From Apteryx mantelli (lineage: Eukaryota; Chordata; Aves; Apterygiformes; Apterygidae), in contig NC_090014.1 of assembly GCF_036417845.1 (NCBI RefSeq), positions 248,001 through 312,000 on the forward strand: a stretch of 64,000 nt of DNA, in the 5' to 3' direction. Shown here in pieces: positions 30,190-41,529 of the stretch (positions are counted from its first letter, which is position 1; every line of letters starts with the position of its first letter). The notes below the pieces were generated by a model. It was not told the DNA's origin. It ran no database searches and saw nothing but the letters and a program-made list of their open reading frames with translations. The position numbers were made by a program, and so were the translations under genes.

Positions 30190-30940
30190 TCGCAGCGGCG
30201 GATCCCAGATCCCGGGTCAGTTCCGGCCCCGGATCCCAAATATCCGGTCAGTTTCAGTCCCGTCTCGCCGATCCCTGGTGGGTTTCAGTGTCGGATCCCA
30301 AATCTCTGCTCCGTTTCCGCGTTGGATTCCCAGATCCTGGCTCAGTTTCTGTGTTGGATCCCAAATCTCCAGTCAGTTTTGATCCTGGATCACAGATCTA
30401 GGTCAATTCCAGCTTCAGCTCCCAAATCTCCGCTCAGTTTCCGTCCTGGATGGCAGATTCCTGGTCAGTTTCAATCCCGGATCCCAGGTCAGTTTCACCA
30501 CCGGATCCCAGATCCTGGGTCAGTTTCAGCCCCAATCACAAATCTCCAGTCAGTTCAATCCCGGATACCCAGATCCCTGGTCAGTTTCAGCACTGGATCC
30601 CAAATCCGTGGTCAGTTTCAGTGCTGGACCGCAGATCCCAGCTCGGTTTCCACGCTGGATCCCAAATCCTGGTCAGTTTCGGTGCCGGACTCGAAGTTAT
30701 TGGTCAGTTTCAGTGCTGGATCCCAAATCCCCGGTCAGTTTCGGCGCCGGATCCCAAATCCCCAGTCAGTTTCGGCACCGGATCCCAAATTCCCGGTCAG
30801 TTTTGGCGCCGGATCCCAAATCCCTGGTCAGTTTCGGCACCGGATCCCAAATCCTCGGTCAGTTTCAGCACCGGATCCCAAATCCCTGGTCAGTTTTGGC
30901 GCCGGATCCAAATCCCCAGTCAGTTTCGGCGCCGGCTCCC
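30190..30940. repeat. ~30-bp GGTCAGTTTCGGCGCCGGAT minisatellite upstream of OVOL1
   Basis: About 22 copies of GGATCCCAAATCCCTGGTCA with GTTTCAG or GTTTCGG. Lies 5' of the OVOL1 start codon and may be partly transcribed as 5' UTR. Confidence 0.85.
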
Positions 30941-31119
30941 GGCTCCGCCGCCGTCCCGGCTGCTCCGTGTGCTGCCGGGATGTTGCGTGCCGATGCCGTG
31001 GAAGCGACGCGGTGCTGGAGATGCCGGGCGTGCGGAGTCGTGTGGATCCGTGCGGCTCCAGGTGTCTCCGTGCGCAGCTCCAGGTGTCTCCGTGCGGCTC
31101 CGTGCGGCTCCGGGCGTCT

Positions 31120-31300
31120 CCGGGTGTCTCCGGGCGCCCGGGAAGGGCTTTATGGGGCCGCAGCCGGCGGGACCGGTCGGGCCGGGCGGGAGCCGGAGCC
31201 GCACGGAGCCGGTCGGGCCGGCGCCGCGTTGGGAAATAACGGGGCCAGCGGGAGCCCGCGGCGCCCTGACGCCCCCGACGCCGCCACCGGCTCCGGCTCC
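31120..31300 (-). promoter_or_regulatory. Possible OVOL1 promoter region
   Basis: GC-rich unique sequence with a minus-strand CCCCATAAAGCCC (plus 31144-31156), a weak TATA-like element, and CCGGTCGGGCC repeats. It lies about 1.1 kb before the OVOL1 start codon. No transcript evidence is available. Confidence 0.3.
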
Positions 31301-31379
31301 GCGCGGGGACGCGGGACACCGGGACGTGGGGACACGGGGGGACGCGGGGACACGGGGGGACGCGGGGACACGGGGACGG

Positions 31380-33020
31380 ACGTGTGTCCCTGTCCCAGCC
31401 CCACGCGTGTCCCCGTGTTGGACCCACGCGCGTCCCCATCCCAGTCCCCTTCCCGGCCCCACACGTGTCCCCACACCAGCCCCACACATCCCCATCCCGG
31501 CCCCATGTGTGTCCCCATCCCAGCCCCACACTTGTCCCCATGTTGGACCCACACGTGTCCCCATCCCAGTCCCCATCCGGCCCCACACATCCCCATCCTG
31601 GCCCTACGTGTGTCCCCATCCTGGCCCCACAAGTGTCCCCATGTTGGACCCACACATGTTCCCAAACTGGCCCCACACGTGTCCCCATCCCAGTCCCCAT
31701 CCCGGCCCCACACATGTCCCCATCCAGGCAATGTGCGTGTCCCCATCCCAGCCCCACATGTGCCCCATCTTGGCCCTATGCATGTCCCCATCCTGGCCCC
31801 ACACGTGTCCCCATCTTGGCCCCACAAGTGTCCCCATGTTGGACCCACACGTGTCCCCATCCCAGTGCTCATCCTGGCCCCACACGTGTCCCCATCTTGG
31901 CCCCACACGTGTCCCCATGACAGCCCCACACATGTCCCTATGCTGCCCCAATACGTGTCCCCATCTTGGCCCCACATGTGCCCCACCTTGGCCCCACATG
32001 TGCCCCATCTTGGCCCCACAAGTGTCCCAATGTTGGACCCACGCGTGTCCCCATCCAGGTCCCCATCCTGGCCCCACACATGTCCCCATCTTGGCCCCAC
32101 ATGTGCCCCATCTTGGCCCCACAAGTGTCCCAATGTTGGCCCCACGCATGTCCCATCTTGGCCTTATGCATGTCCCCATGTTGGACCCACACGTGTCCCC
32201 ATCCCAGTCCCCATCCCGGCCCCACACGTGTCCCCATCTGGGCAACGTGCGTGTCCCCATCCCAGCCCCACATATGTCCCCATCTTGCCCCACATGTGTC
32301 TCCATCCCAGCCCCACATGTGTCCCCATCTTGGCCCCACACATGTCCCCATCCAGACCCCACGCATGTCCCATGTTGGACCCATGCATGTCCCCATCCCG
32401 GCCCCACATGTGCCCCATCTTGGCCCTATGCATGTCCCCATCCTGGCCCCACACGTGTCCCCATCTTGGCCCCACACGTGTCCCCATGTTGGACCCACAC
32501 GTGTCCCTATGCTGCCCCCATACGTGTCCCCATCCTGGCCCCACATGTGTCCCATCTTGGCCCTATGCATGTCCCATGTTGGACCCACACGTGTCCCCAT
32601 CCCAGTCTCCATCCCAGCCCCACACGTGTCCCCATCTTGGCCCCACATGTGTCCCATCTTGGCCCCACAAGTGTCCCCATGTTGGACCCACACGTGTCCC
32701 CATCCCAGTCTCCATCCCGGCCCCACACGTGTCCCCATCTGGGCAACATATGTGTCCCCATCTTGGCCCCACATGTGTCCCCATCTTCGTCGCACACATG
32801 TGCTCCATCCTTGCCCCACACATGCCCCACCTTGGCCCTATGCATGTCCCCATGTTGGACCCACACATGTTCCTAAGCGGGCCCCACACGTGTCCCCATG
32901 CCAGCCCACGCGTGTCCCCATCCAGGCCCCACACGTGTCCCCATCCAGGCCCCACACGTGTCCCCATGCCAGCCCCACGCGTGTCCCCATCCAGGCCCCA
33001 CACGCGTCCCCACGGCACCT
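31380..33020. repeat. CACACGTGTCCCCATCTTGG minisatellite with E-box cores
   Basis: Units of ~24 bp (CCCCACACGTGTCCCCATC). The core CACACGTGT contains the E-box CACGTG, and more than 20 intact cores are visible; others are ATGTGT or AAGTGT variants. It occupies most of the OVOL1-AP5B1 intergenic region. Confidence 0.87.
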
Positions 33021-33139
33021 GGGGGTCGCCCCCCTGCCCGGCGCCTCTCGGCGCCTTCCCGGCCACGCGTGTTCCCGGCCACGCGTGTTCCCGGTCACGC
33101 GTGTTCCCGGCCACGCGCCGCCGCCCAGGCTCCGCCCCG

Positions 33140-34050
33140 TCGGCACCCGGGGGCGGGGGAGGGGCCCGGCCCGGACGCCTGGGCCCCGACACCCCCCCCC
33201 CCACCCCCCCCCCCCAGCCGCAGCCCCAGCGGGACGCGGAGACGCCCGGGAGGCGCCGGAGGAACCGGTCGCACCGGGACGGCCCCGGGCGAGTAACAGG
33301 CACCCGGACGCCTGGGCCCCCAACGGGGACGTCCGGACGCCTGGGTCCCCTTGGGGGGGGGCACCCGGACGCCTGGGCCCCTAACAGGGACGTCCGGACG
33401 CCTGGGCCCTCTTGGGGGCACTCGGACGCCTGGGCCCCTTAGGGGACACCTGGATGCCTGGGCCCCCTTGGGGGGGGCACCCGGACGCCTGGGCCCCCAA
33501 CGGGGACGTCTGGACGCCTGGGTCCTCTTGGGGGGGGCACTTGGATGCCTGGGCCCCTAACAGGGACACCCGGACGCCTGGGTCCTCTTGGGGGACACCC
33601 GGACGCCTGGGCCCCCAACGGGGACACCCGGACACCTGGGTCCTCTTGGGGGGCACCCGGACGCCTGGGCCCCCCCGAGGGCAGCGGTCACAGCAGGGGG
33701 GAGGAGCCGGACGCCTGGTTCCCCCCGGGGCGGAGGGGACCCGCCCGGACGCCTGGGCCCGCTCGGCAGCGGGGCGGCTACGTGCCGCTGCGCCGGGGCG
33801 GCCCCGTTGCCACGAGCCAGGGCGGCGCCGGCCCGCGGGGCCCAGGCGTCCGGCCCGTCTTTCCGGCCCCGGTGGCTTCGGGGGGGCCGGGGGGGACGGA
33901 CGCGGGGGAACCAGCCCGCCCGGCCCGCTGACTCACGCGGCCTCGGCTGCCCCCGGGGCCCAGGCGTCCGGGAGCCCCCCCCGCCCCCCCCCCCGGGGCC
34001 CAGGCGTCCGGGTGCCTCTCCAGGGGCCCAGGCGTCCGGGGGCTATAGGG
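33140..34050. repeat. CCCGGACGCCTGGGCCCC array, OVOL1-AP5B1 intergenic
   Basis: About 25 copies of the ~14-18-bp core, spaced by AACGGGGAC or CTTGGGGGG-type linkers, in both CCCGGACGCCTGGGC and GCCCAGGCGTCCGGG orientations. Confidence 0.86.
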
Positions 34051-34345
34051 ACCCGTCAGGGCTATAGGGGCCCCGGGGGGGGGGGCATAAAGGCTCTAGG
34101 GGGTCGCTGGGGTCTGTGGTTGCTGGAGGGGGCTATGGGGGGCTATAGGGGGTCTGGGGTTTCCATAGGGGCCGTGGGGGGGGCTATAGGGGGTCTATGG
34201 GGTCGCTGGGGGCTGAGAGGAGCCACAGGGGCTATAGGGGGTTTTGGGGGTCCACAGGGGCTATAGGGGGCTACAGGTGCTATGGGGGGTCCATAGGGGC
34301 TATAGGGGGGCCTATGGGGTCCATAGGGGACCCTGCAGTCCCCTC
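34040..34345. repeat. GGGGGCTATAGGGG short array
   Basis: About 12 CTATAGG elements in G-rich context, like those in the last PC intron and at 46.7-48 kb. It precedes the AP5B1 promoter repeats. Confidence 0.75.
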
Positions 34346-34414
34346 CCATAGCCCAAAATGCCCCGCGACCCCCCCTATGCCCTGCGGTGACCCCCAGCAT
34401 CCCACAGTTCCCCG

Positions 34415-34625
34415 CGGCGGCCCGGAGGCGCCGCGCTGTATCCCACAGCGCCCCGCGAGCGCCCCGCTGTATCCCGGCAGGCCCCGCGGCGGCGCCGAAG
34501 CGCCCCGCTATATCCCGGCGGGCCCCGCGGCGGCGCCAAAGTGCCCCGCTATATCCCGGCAGGCCTCGCGGCGACGCAGAAGCGCCCCGTTGCATCCCGG
34601 CGCGCCCTGCGGCGGCGCAGGCGCA
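34415..34625 (+). promoter_or_regulatory. AP5B1 promoter made of a 41-bp tandem repeat
   Basis: Five or so copies of GCCCCGCTATATCCCGGCG plus GGCCCCGCGGCGGCGCC, with unit starts at 34461, 34502, 34543 and 34584 (period 41). Each holds a TATAT-like element. The last copy ends about 40 bp before the AP5B1 ATG. Confidence 0.6.
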
Positions 34626-34660
34626 GCACCTTCCTCCCCCCCCACTCCTGCGCGGCCGCC

Positions 34661-36862
34661 ATGGCGCCGGCGGCCGCCGAGGCCTGGGCGCGGCTCGGGG
34701 CGGCGCTGGGCGGCGGCGACCACCGGGACCCGCCCGCGGTGCGCGCGCTGCGCGGCCCCGCCCCCGCCCGCCGCCACCAGGTGCGCGCCCGGACGCCTGG
34801 GCCCCCCCCGGGGGGGGGAGGGGGAACCCGGACGCCTGGGCCCCTGTTGGGGGGCAGGAAGTGACACCTGGGTCCCCAGAGCGAGGCCTAAAGGGGGGGA
34901 GGGATGGGCTTCCCCGGACGCCTGGGCCCCCTTGACCCGGACACGTGGGCCCCCCCGACCCGGACACGTGGGCCCCCTTGACCCGGACGCCTTGGCCCCC
35001 CCGACCCGGACACCTGGGCCCCCCCATTCCCGGACACCTGGGCCCTCCCTGACCCGGACACCTGGGACCTCCCAACCCGGACGCCTGGGCCCTCCCCGAC
35101 CCGGACGCCTGGGCCCCCCCGCAGGTGTCGGTGCTGTGGCTGCTGCTGGAGTCTCCCGGTTCCGTGTGCCCGAGCCGGGCGGTGGGCGAAGAGGCGGCCG
35201 AAGCCCTGCTGGAGCTGCTGGCGCTGCCGGAGCCGCCGGGGCCCCCGCGCGCCCTGCTGCTGCTGGCCACCGCCACCGTCCTGGTGGCCACCGGCGCCGC
35301 CACCGCCGCCGCCGCCTTTGCGGCCCTGCTGCTGCGCCCCGACGAGCCGCGTCCCGCCGCCGCCGCCGAGTGCCTGCGCGAGCTGCACGCCGCCCGCCCG
35401 CCGCTGCTGAGCGCCTGCCCCGCGCCGCCACTGCCGCTGCCCTGCGGCCGCCCGCCGCCGGTGCCGCTGGCCCTGCTGCTGGCGGCCGCCCCGGCGCCCG
35501 GCGCCGTGCCGGCGCTGCTGGCCGGCGCCTTCCTGCAGCCGCCGGCCGCCCAGGCGCAGGCGCTGTGGGCGCTGAGCGGGGCGGCGGTGCCGGCGCCGGC
35601 CGTCTTCAAGGCGCCGCTGGTGCGGCTGCTGGGCAGCGGGGAGGCGGCGCCGCTTCACGCCGCCCTGCGCCTCAAGGCCGCTTTCGGCGAGGCGCTCTTC
35701 ACCGCCGAGGACGAAGCCTTCCTGCTGCGGCGCCTGGCCGGGCTGGCGCAGCACCCGGCACTGCCGCCGCCGCGCCGCCTCTTCTTCCTCGAGTGCGTCG
35801 CCGCCTTCCCCGAGAACCGGCCGCTGGGCGCCGGCGGGCCGCCGGTGCTGCTGACGCCGCGCCTGGCCGCCGGGCTCTTCCCGGGGCGCTGCGACGCGCC
35901 GCCCGGCGCCCTGCTGGCCCGCTACGAGCTGGCGGCGGCCGTGTGCGCCGAGAACGGGGGCCGGGACGCCGAGCGGGGCGGGCGCTGCCTGCGGCGCCTG
36001 GCGCTGGAGCTGGCGGCGGCGGGGCCGGCGGCGGCGGGGCTCTTCTGCGGCGCCGCCGCCCTCTACGCCGCCCGCCTGGGGCCCGACGTGGCGCTGGCCG
36101 CCGCCGCCGCCGGCCTCTTCCTCCGCCGCCCGGCCCTGGCGCCGGCGCTGCTCGACTTGGCGGCGGCGGCGCCGGGCACCGGCTGGCCGGCGGCGCTGGG
36201 GCGGCGCTGCGGCGGGCCGTGCTGACGGCGGCGGCGGTGCCGCCGGCAGGGGACGCCGAGCTGCGCTGGCACCTGCGGGTGCTGGCGCGGGCGCCGGGGC
36301 CGGCGGGCGGCGCGGCGGCGGCTCGTTGCTTGCGGCGCTTGGCGGCATCCGCCGGCGACTGGCGCGGGGGCCACGCCGCCCTGGCCGCCGCCGCCCGCAT
36401 GCTGCCGGCGCCGGGGCTGCCGCCGCCGGCCGCCGACGTGGACGTGCGCGACCGGGCCCGGCTCTACGCCGCTTTGGCCTCCTGCTTGAGCCCGGCCAAG
36501 CTGGGCGCCGTCACCCGTCCCGGCGACGCGGCCGCGGCGTCGCGGCCCCGCGGCTTTTCGGCGCCCGTCGCCCCCCGTCCCCGCCCGGCCCCGGAGCCGG
36601 CGCCGCTGCAGCTCCGCCGCCTTCCCCAACCGCCGCCGCCGCCGCTGCCGCCGGTGCCGGCGGACGTGCCGACGGACTCCCCCGCGGGCTACGGGCGGGC
36701 GGCGGCGCGGCGGCGAGCGGCCCCGGCTTTCCGCCTCCGCCTCCGCCTGGAGCCGGGGCCGCGGCGGCTGCTGGCGCTGCAGCTGCGCCTGGAGCCTCCC
36801 GGCAGCGGCCCGGTGCCGAAACCCGGCTGCCGGCTCTGTCCGCCCCGGCCGAGGTGTCGCTA
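34661..36862 (+). CDS. AP5B1: AP-5 complex subunit beta-1 (3' end lost in assembly gap)
   Basis: Large subunit of the AP-5 adaptor, which works with SPG11/SPG15 at late endosomes. Exon 1 is 34661-34780 (ATG in a CCGCC-ATGG context, 40 codons ending in HQ). Exon 2 starts at 35125 and runs into the N gap. Family matches: the exon 2 start VSVLWLLLESP against human VSLLALSMEYP, ATECLREL-type AAAAECLRELHAARP, VFKAPLVRLLGSG, LKAAFGEALFTAEDEAFLLR, QHPALPPP, FPENRPLG, AELRWHLRVLA, RDRARLYAALASCLSPAKLG. About 619 of roughly 880 residues are present. The reading frame jumps by -1 (or +2) between about 36185 and 36215, in CTGGGGCGGCGCTG. One frame stops at 36223, while homology continues in another frame to the gap. 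This is probably a one-base error. Extremely alanine-, leucine- and GC-rich. Confidence 0.9.
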
Positions 36863-37062
36863 NNNNNNNNNNNNNNNNNNNNNNNNNNNNNNNNNNNNNN
36901 NNNNNNNNNNNNNNNNNNNNNNNNNNNNNNNNNNNNNNNNNNNNNNNNNNNNNNNNNNNNNNNNNNNNNNNNNNNNNNNNNNNNNNNNNNNNNNNNNNNN
37001 NNNNNNNNNNNNNNNNNNNNNNNNNNNNNNNNNNNNNNNNNNNNNNNNNNNNNNNNNNNNNN
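36863..37062. other. Assembly gap (200 N)
   Basis: Exactly 200 N, a typical placeholder for a gap of unknown size. It separates an unfinished AP5B1 exon from an internal RELA intron, so the true gap must contain at least the AP5B1 end and the RELA 5' exons. Confidence 0.97.
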
Positions 37063-37204
37063 TAGTGGTCACTGGTGGCCCCGCTGGTCCCCGCTGGTCC
37101 TTGGTGTCCCTGGTGGTCCCTAGTGTCCCCAGTGGTCCCCGCTGGTCCCCGGTGGTCCCTGGTGTCCCCGGTGGTCACCGGTGTCCCCGTGTCCCCGGCG
37201 GCAG

Positions 37205-40105
37205 GTGACTTCCACTGCATCGAGGAGAAGCGCAAGCGGACGCGGGAAACCTTCAAATCCTTCGTGCAGAAAACGCCCTTCGCGGGTGGGCGAAACGGGC
37301 CAAAAACGGGCGAAAACGGGCAAAACGGGGGGGGGGGAAGGGGGGGGAAACGGGGCTGGGGGGCTCCGGCAGCGGGTCCCGGGGGTCCCTGGGGGATCTG
37401 GGGTCCCTGGGGGGGTATTTGGTGTCCCCAGGGGGGAATTTGTGTCCCCAGGGGGTATTTAGGGTCCCTGGGGGGGTATTTGGGGTCCCGGGGGGTCCCT
37501 GGGGGGTATTTGGGGTCCCTGGGGGGGTATTTGGGGTCCCCAGGGGGGAATTTGGTGTCCCCAGGGGGTATTTGGGGGGTATTTAGAGTTCCTGGGGGGT
37601 ATTTGGGGTCCCGGGGGGTCCCTGGGAGGTATTTGGGGGGTATTTAGGGTTCCTGGGGGGTATTTGGGGGTCCTCAGGGGGTATTTGAGGTCTGTGGGTG
37701 TACCCAGGGGGTATTTGGGGCCCCCAGGGGGGTAATTGGGGTCCCCAGGGGGTATTTGGGGGTTCCCAGGGGTTCCTGGGGGGTATTTGGGGTCCTTGGG
37801 GGGTATTTGGGGGGTATTTAGGGTCCCTGGGGGGGTATTTGGGGTCCCCAGGGGTTATTTGGGGGTCCCCAGGGGTCCCAGGGGGTATTTGGGGTCCCTG
37901 GGGGGTATTTGGGGGGTATTTGGGGTCCCGGGGGGCCCCCGGGGGGGTATTTGGGGCCTCCTGGGGGTATTTGGGGCCCCCAGGGGGGTATTTGGGGTAT
38001 TTGGGGTCCCCGGGGGGGATATTTGGTGTCTCCGGGGGGGTCGGGGGTGCCCGGGGGTCCGGCCCCCCCCCGTGACGGCGCTGCCCCCCCTCCCCCCCCC
38101 GCAGGCCCGGCGCCCCCCGAGCCGCGGCCCCCCCGGCGCATCGCGGTGCCCACGCGCCCCGGCCCGGCCCCCCGCGCCCAGCCCGGCCTCGGTGAGCACC
38201 GGGGGGGCAAAACGGGGGGGGCGAAACGGGGCTGGGGGGGCAAAACAGGGTCTGGGGGGGAAAAACGGGGGGCTGGGGGGCAAAACGGGGGGCGAAACAG
38301 GGGTCTGGGGGGGAAATGGGGGTCTGGGGGGGCAAATGAGGGGGCAAAATGGGGGTCTGGGGGGTGAAACGGGGGGCAAAATGGGGCTGGGGGGGCAAAA
38401 CGGGGCTGAGGGGGCAAACCAGGGGTCGGGGGGGAGGGAACAGGGGTCTGGGAGGGCAAATGAGGGGGCAAAATGGGGGCTGGGGGGGCAAAACAAGCAT
38501 TTGGGGGGGCAAATGGGGGGGGGCAAACCAGGGGTCTGGGGGGGGGGAACAGGGGTCTGGGAGGGCAAATGAGGGGGCAAAATGGGGGCTGGGGGGGCAA
38601 AACAAGCATTTGGGGGGGCAAATGGGGGGGGCAAACCAGGGGTCGGGGGGGGCAACGGGGTCTGGGGGGCAAATGGAGCAAAACAGGGCTGGGGGGGGGC
38701 AAAACAGGCATCTGGGGGGCAAATGAGGGGGCAAAACAAGGGTCTGGGGGGCAAATGAGGGGGCAAAATGGGGGCTGGGGGGCAAAACGGGGTCTGGGGG
38801 GCAAATGGGAGGTCTGGGGGGGGTAGATGGGGGCCGAATGGGAGGCTTGGGGGGGCAATACAGGGCCTGGAGGGTAGATGGGGGGGTCTGGGGGGGGCAA
38901 ATGGGGGAATCCGGGGGGCAAATGGGGGGTCTGGGGGTAGATGGGGGGTCTAGAAGGGAAATGGGGGGGCTGGGGGGGAAATGGGGGGGGGCAAAGGGGG
39001 GTCTAAGGGGCAAAAGAGGGGTCTGGGGGGCAAATAAGGGGTCTGGGGGGGGCAAATAGGGTCTAGGGGGGTAAATTGGGGGGGTCTGAGCAGTAAAAGG
39101 GCAGAATAGGGAGCAAATAGGGGGTCTGGGGGGCAAATTGGAGATCTGGGGGGGGAAGAGGGGTCTGGGGGGGCAAATTGGGGTTCTAAGCAGTAAAAGG
39201 GCAGAATGGGGGGTAAATTGGGGTCTGGGGGGGGGCAAATAGGGTGTCTGGGGGGGCAAAAGGGAGGTCTGGGGGGGGGTCCAGACTTGGGGCCCCCCCC
39301 AAGTTGGCATTGGAGGGGGGGATCCCCAATTTCGGGGCTCACCCCCCTCCCTCCCTCCCCCCCCCCCCGCAGCTCTCCTGCCCCCCCAGGCCCCGGCGAC
39401 CGCCCCGGCCCCCCCGGCCTTCGCTTTCGGGGGGCCCCCCCCCGCCGCCGCCGCCGCCCCCCCCATCGCCGCCCCCATCGCCGCCCCCCTGGCCCCCCCC
39501 TCCTCCTCCTCCTGCTCCTCCATTTTGGGGGCGAAAGCGCCGCTTTTGGGGGCGCCCGAGGCCGAGCACCTCTCGGAGGCGCTGCTGCAGCTGCAGTTCG
39601 AGGACGGCGGCGGCGGCGGCGGGGGGGGGTCCGGCCCCCCCCCCCTTGGATTTCGGGGGGGGCAGTGGGGGGGGCGGCGGCAGCAGCCCCCTGGATTTGG
39701 GGGCGCTGCTGGCCGACGGCCCCTTCCCGGCCCTCGACACCATCAACGCCGCCGACTTCCAGCGCCTGCTGGGGGGGGGGGGGCCCGACACCCCCCCCCC
39801 GCTGCCGCTGCCCCCCCCCGCCGTGGCCGAGCCGGGCGCCGGGGGGGCCGAGGCGGCGGCGGCGGCGGCGTTCGGGGCGGGCGGCTTCGGCGGCGCCTTC
39901 TTCGGCGGCGGCCCCCCCACGCTGCTCGCCTACCCCGAGGCCATCGCCCGGCTGGTGCAGGGCCAGCGGCCCCCCCCCCGGCGCCGAGCCCCCCCCCCCC
40001 CGGCGGCGGCGGCGCCCTCCCCCCCCGGCCCCCCCCGACGAGCCCCTGCCCTCCCTGGGCGACCTCGACTTCGCCGCCTTCCTCGGCCACTTCCCCTCCT
40101 CCTAG
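37205..40105 (+). CDS. RELA: RELA (NF-kB p65), C-terminal part: nuclear localisation signal and transactivation domain
   Basis: NF-kB p65 transcription factor. Visible exons: 37205-37285 (DFHCIEEKRKRTRETFKS; the KRKR nuclear localisation signal), 38105-38191 (PPRRIAVPTRPG), and the last exon 39373-40105. The last exon has SEALLQLQFEDG, LLADGPFPALDTINAADFQR, LAYPEAIARLV and the terminal LDFAAFLGHFPSS, matching human SEALLQLQFDDE, MEYPEAITRLV and MDFSALLSQISS. The Rel-homology DNA-binding exons are absent and presumably lie in the gap. In the last exon the frame shifts by +1 twice. The first shift is in a 9-G/11-C stretch (39621-39645) and the second is in C runs (39970-40036). Homology is intact on both sides of each, so homopolymer-length errors are likelier than a dead gene. 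Confidence 0.92.
37320..39335. repeat. RELA intron minisatellites
   Basis: 37380-38060: GGGGTATTTGGGGTCCCTGG units (~22-24 bp). 38200-39300: GGGGGGCAAAACGGGGGTCTG units (~24-30 bp), strongly G-rich on the coding strand. No additional exons were recognised. Confidence 0.85.
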
Positions 40106-40109
40106 GCGG

Positions 40110-41135
40110 GGGGGGGCGCTGGGGGGTGCTGGGGGGTGACTGAGGGGCACTGGGAGCCGCTGGGGGGCAACTGGGAGCCGCTGGGGGGTGACTGGGGGGC
40201 ACTGGGAGCCGCTGGGGGGTGACTGAGGGGCACTGGGGGGCAACTGGGGGGCACTGGGAGCTGTTGGGGGGCGACTAGGAGCCACTGGGGGGCACTGGGA
40301 GCCGCTGGGGGGCACTGGGAGCAACTGGGAGACAATTGGGAATGACTGGGAGGCAACTGGGAGTGACTAGGGGGTGACTGGGGGGCACTGGGAGCTGCCG
40401 GGGGGCAACTGGGAGCCACCTGGGGGGTGCTGGGAGCAACTGGGGCATACTGGGAGCGACTGGGGGATGACTGGGAGCTACTGGGGATGACTGGGAGTGA
40501 CTGGGGGACATGGACTGAACCATTGGTGCCTTTTGGGGGGGGGGACATGGACTGAACCATTGGGGCCTTATGGTGGGGGGGACCTGGACTGAACCATTGG
40601 GGCCTTATGGGGGGGGGGAACCTGGACTGAACCATTGGGGCCTTATGGAGGGGGGGGGGGGGAACCTGGACTGAACCATTGGGGCCTTATGGGGGGGGGG
40701 GACATGGACTGAACCATTGGGGCCTTATGGGGGGGGGGGACCTGGACTGAACCATTGGTGCCTTATGGGGGGGCCTGGACTGAACCATTGGGCCTTATGG
40801 GGGGGACATGGACTGAACCTTTGGGGCCTTATGGGGGGGACATGGACTGAACCCTTGGGGCCTTACAGTGGGGGACATGGACTGAACCATTGGGGCCTTA
40901 TGGGGGGGACATGGACTGAACCATTGGGGCCTTATGGGGGACGACATGGACTGAACCATTAGGGGTCCTTATGGGGGGGAACGGGCTGTACCATTGGAGT
41001 CCTCATTAGGGGGGTTGGATCAGCCCATTGGGGTCTTACGGGGGGGCTGGACTGAACCACAGGGCTCCTCATGGGGGGGAGATGGGTTGTACCGTTAAGG
41101 ACATATTGGTGGGGGCTAGACTGAACCATTAGAGT
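40110..41135 (+). repeat. VNTR-like arrays in the RELA 3' UTR
   Basis: 40110-40500: ~11-bp GGGGGGCACTGGGAGCC units. 40505-41135: about 16 copies of a ~36-bp unit, GGACATGGACTGAACCATTG plus GGGCCTTATGGGGGG. Both lie between the RELA stop and its poly-A signal, so they should be part of the mature mRNA. Confidence 0.85.
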
Positions 41136-41431
41136 CCCGGGGGGGGGGGGGAGGAGGGAACCCCACACCCCCTGCCCCCCCCTACCAGGAGGGCGGGGTC
41201 CAAGCACGCCCTGCCCCCATCCCACCTTCCCCCCCTTGGCTCCACCCCCCGGGGCCAACCAGCCAATGGGAGGTGGCTCCTCCCCCTTCCCCTCCCCCGA
41301 GCAAGCATTATCCCTCCCCTCCCCCCCCCAACCGCAGTGCCTTGGCCGGGGCGTTCCCGGCCCCCATCCCCCCCCCCGCGCCCGGCCCGGGGGGTGGCGC
41401 GGCCTTTTGTAGAGCCGGTTTGAACCTTCCT

Positions 41432-41437
41432 AATAAA
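41432..41437 (+). terminator. Poly-A signal of RELA
   Basis: AATAAA in CCTAATAAACGATC, about 1.33 kb after the RELA stop and about 390 bp before the DRAP1 ATG. First canonical signal on this strand. Confidence 0.8.
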
Positions 41438-41529
41438 CGATCAAACGCCGCCCCGGACGCCTGGGTCCTTTCGGAAGGGGGAGGGGGGGAGGGGAGGGGG
41501 GGGAACCCGGTCGCCTGGGCCCCGCGGGG

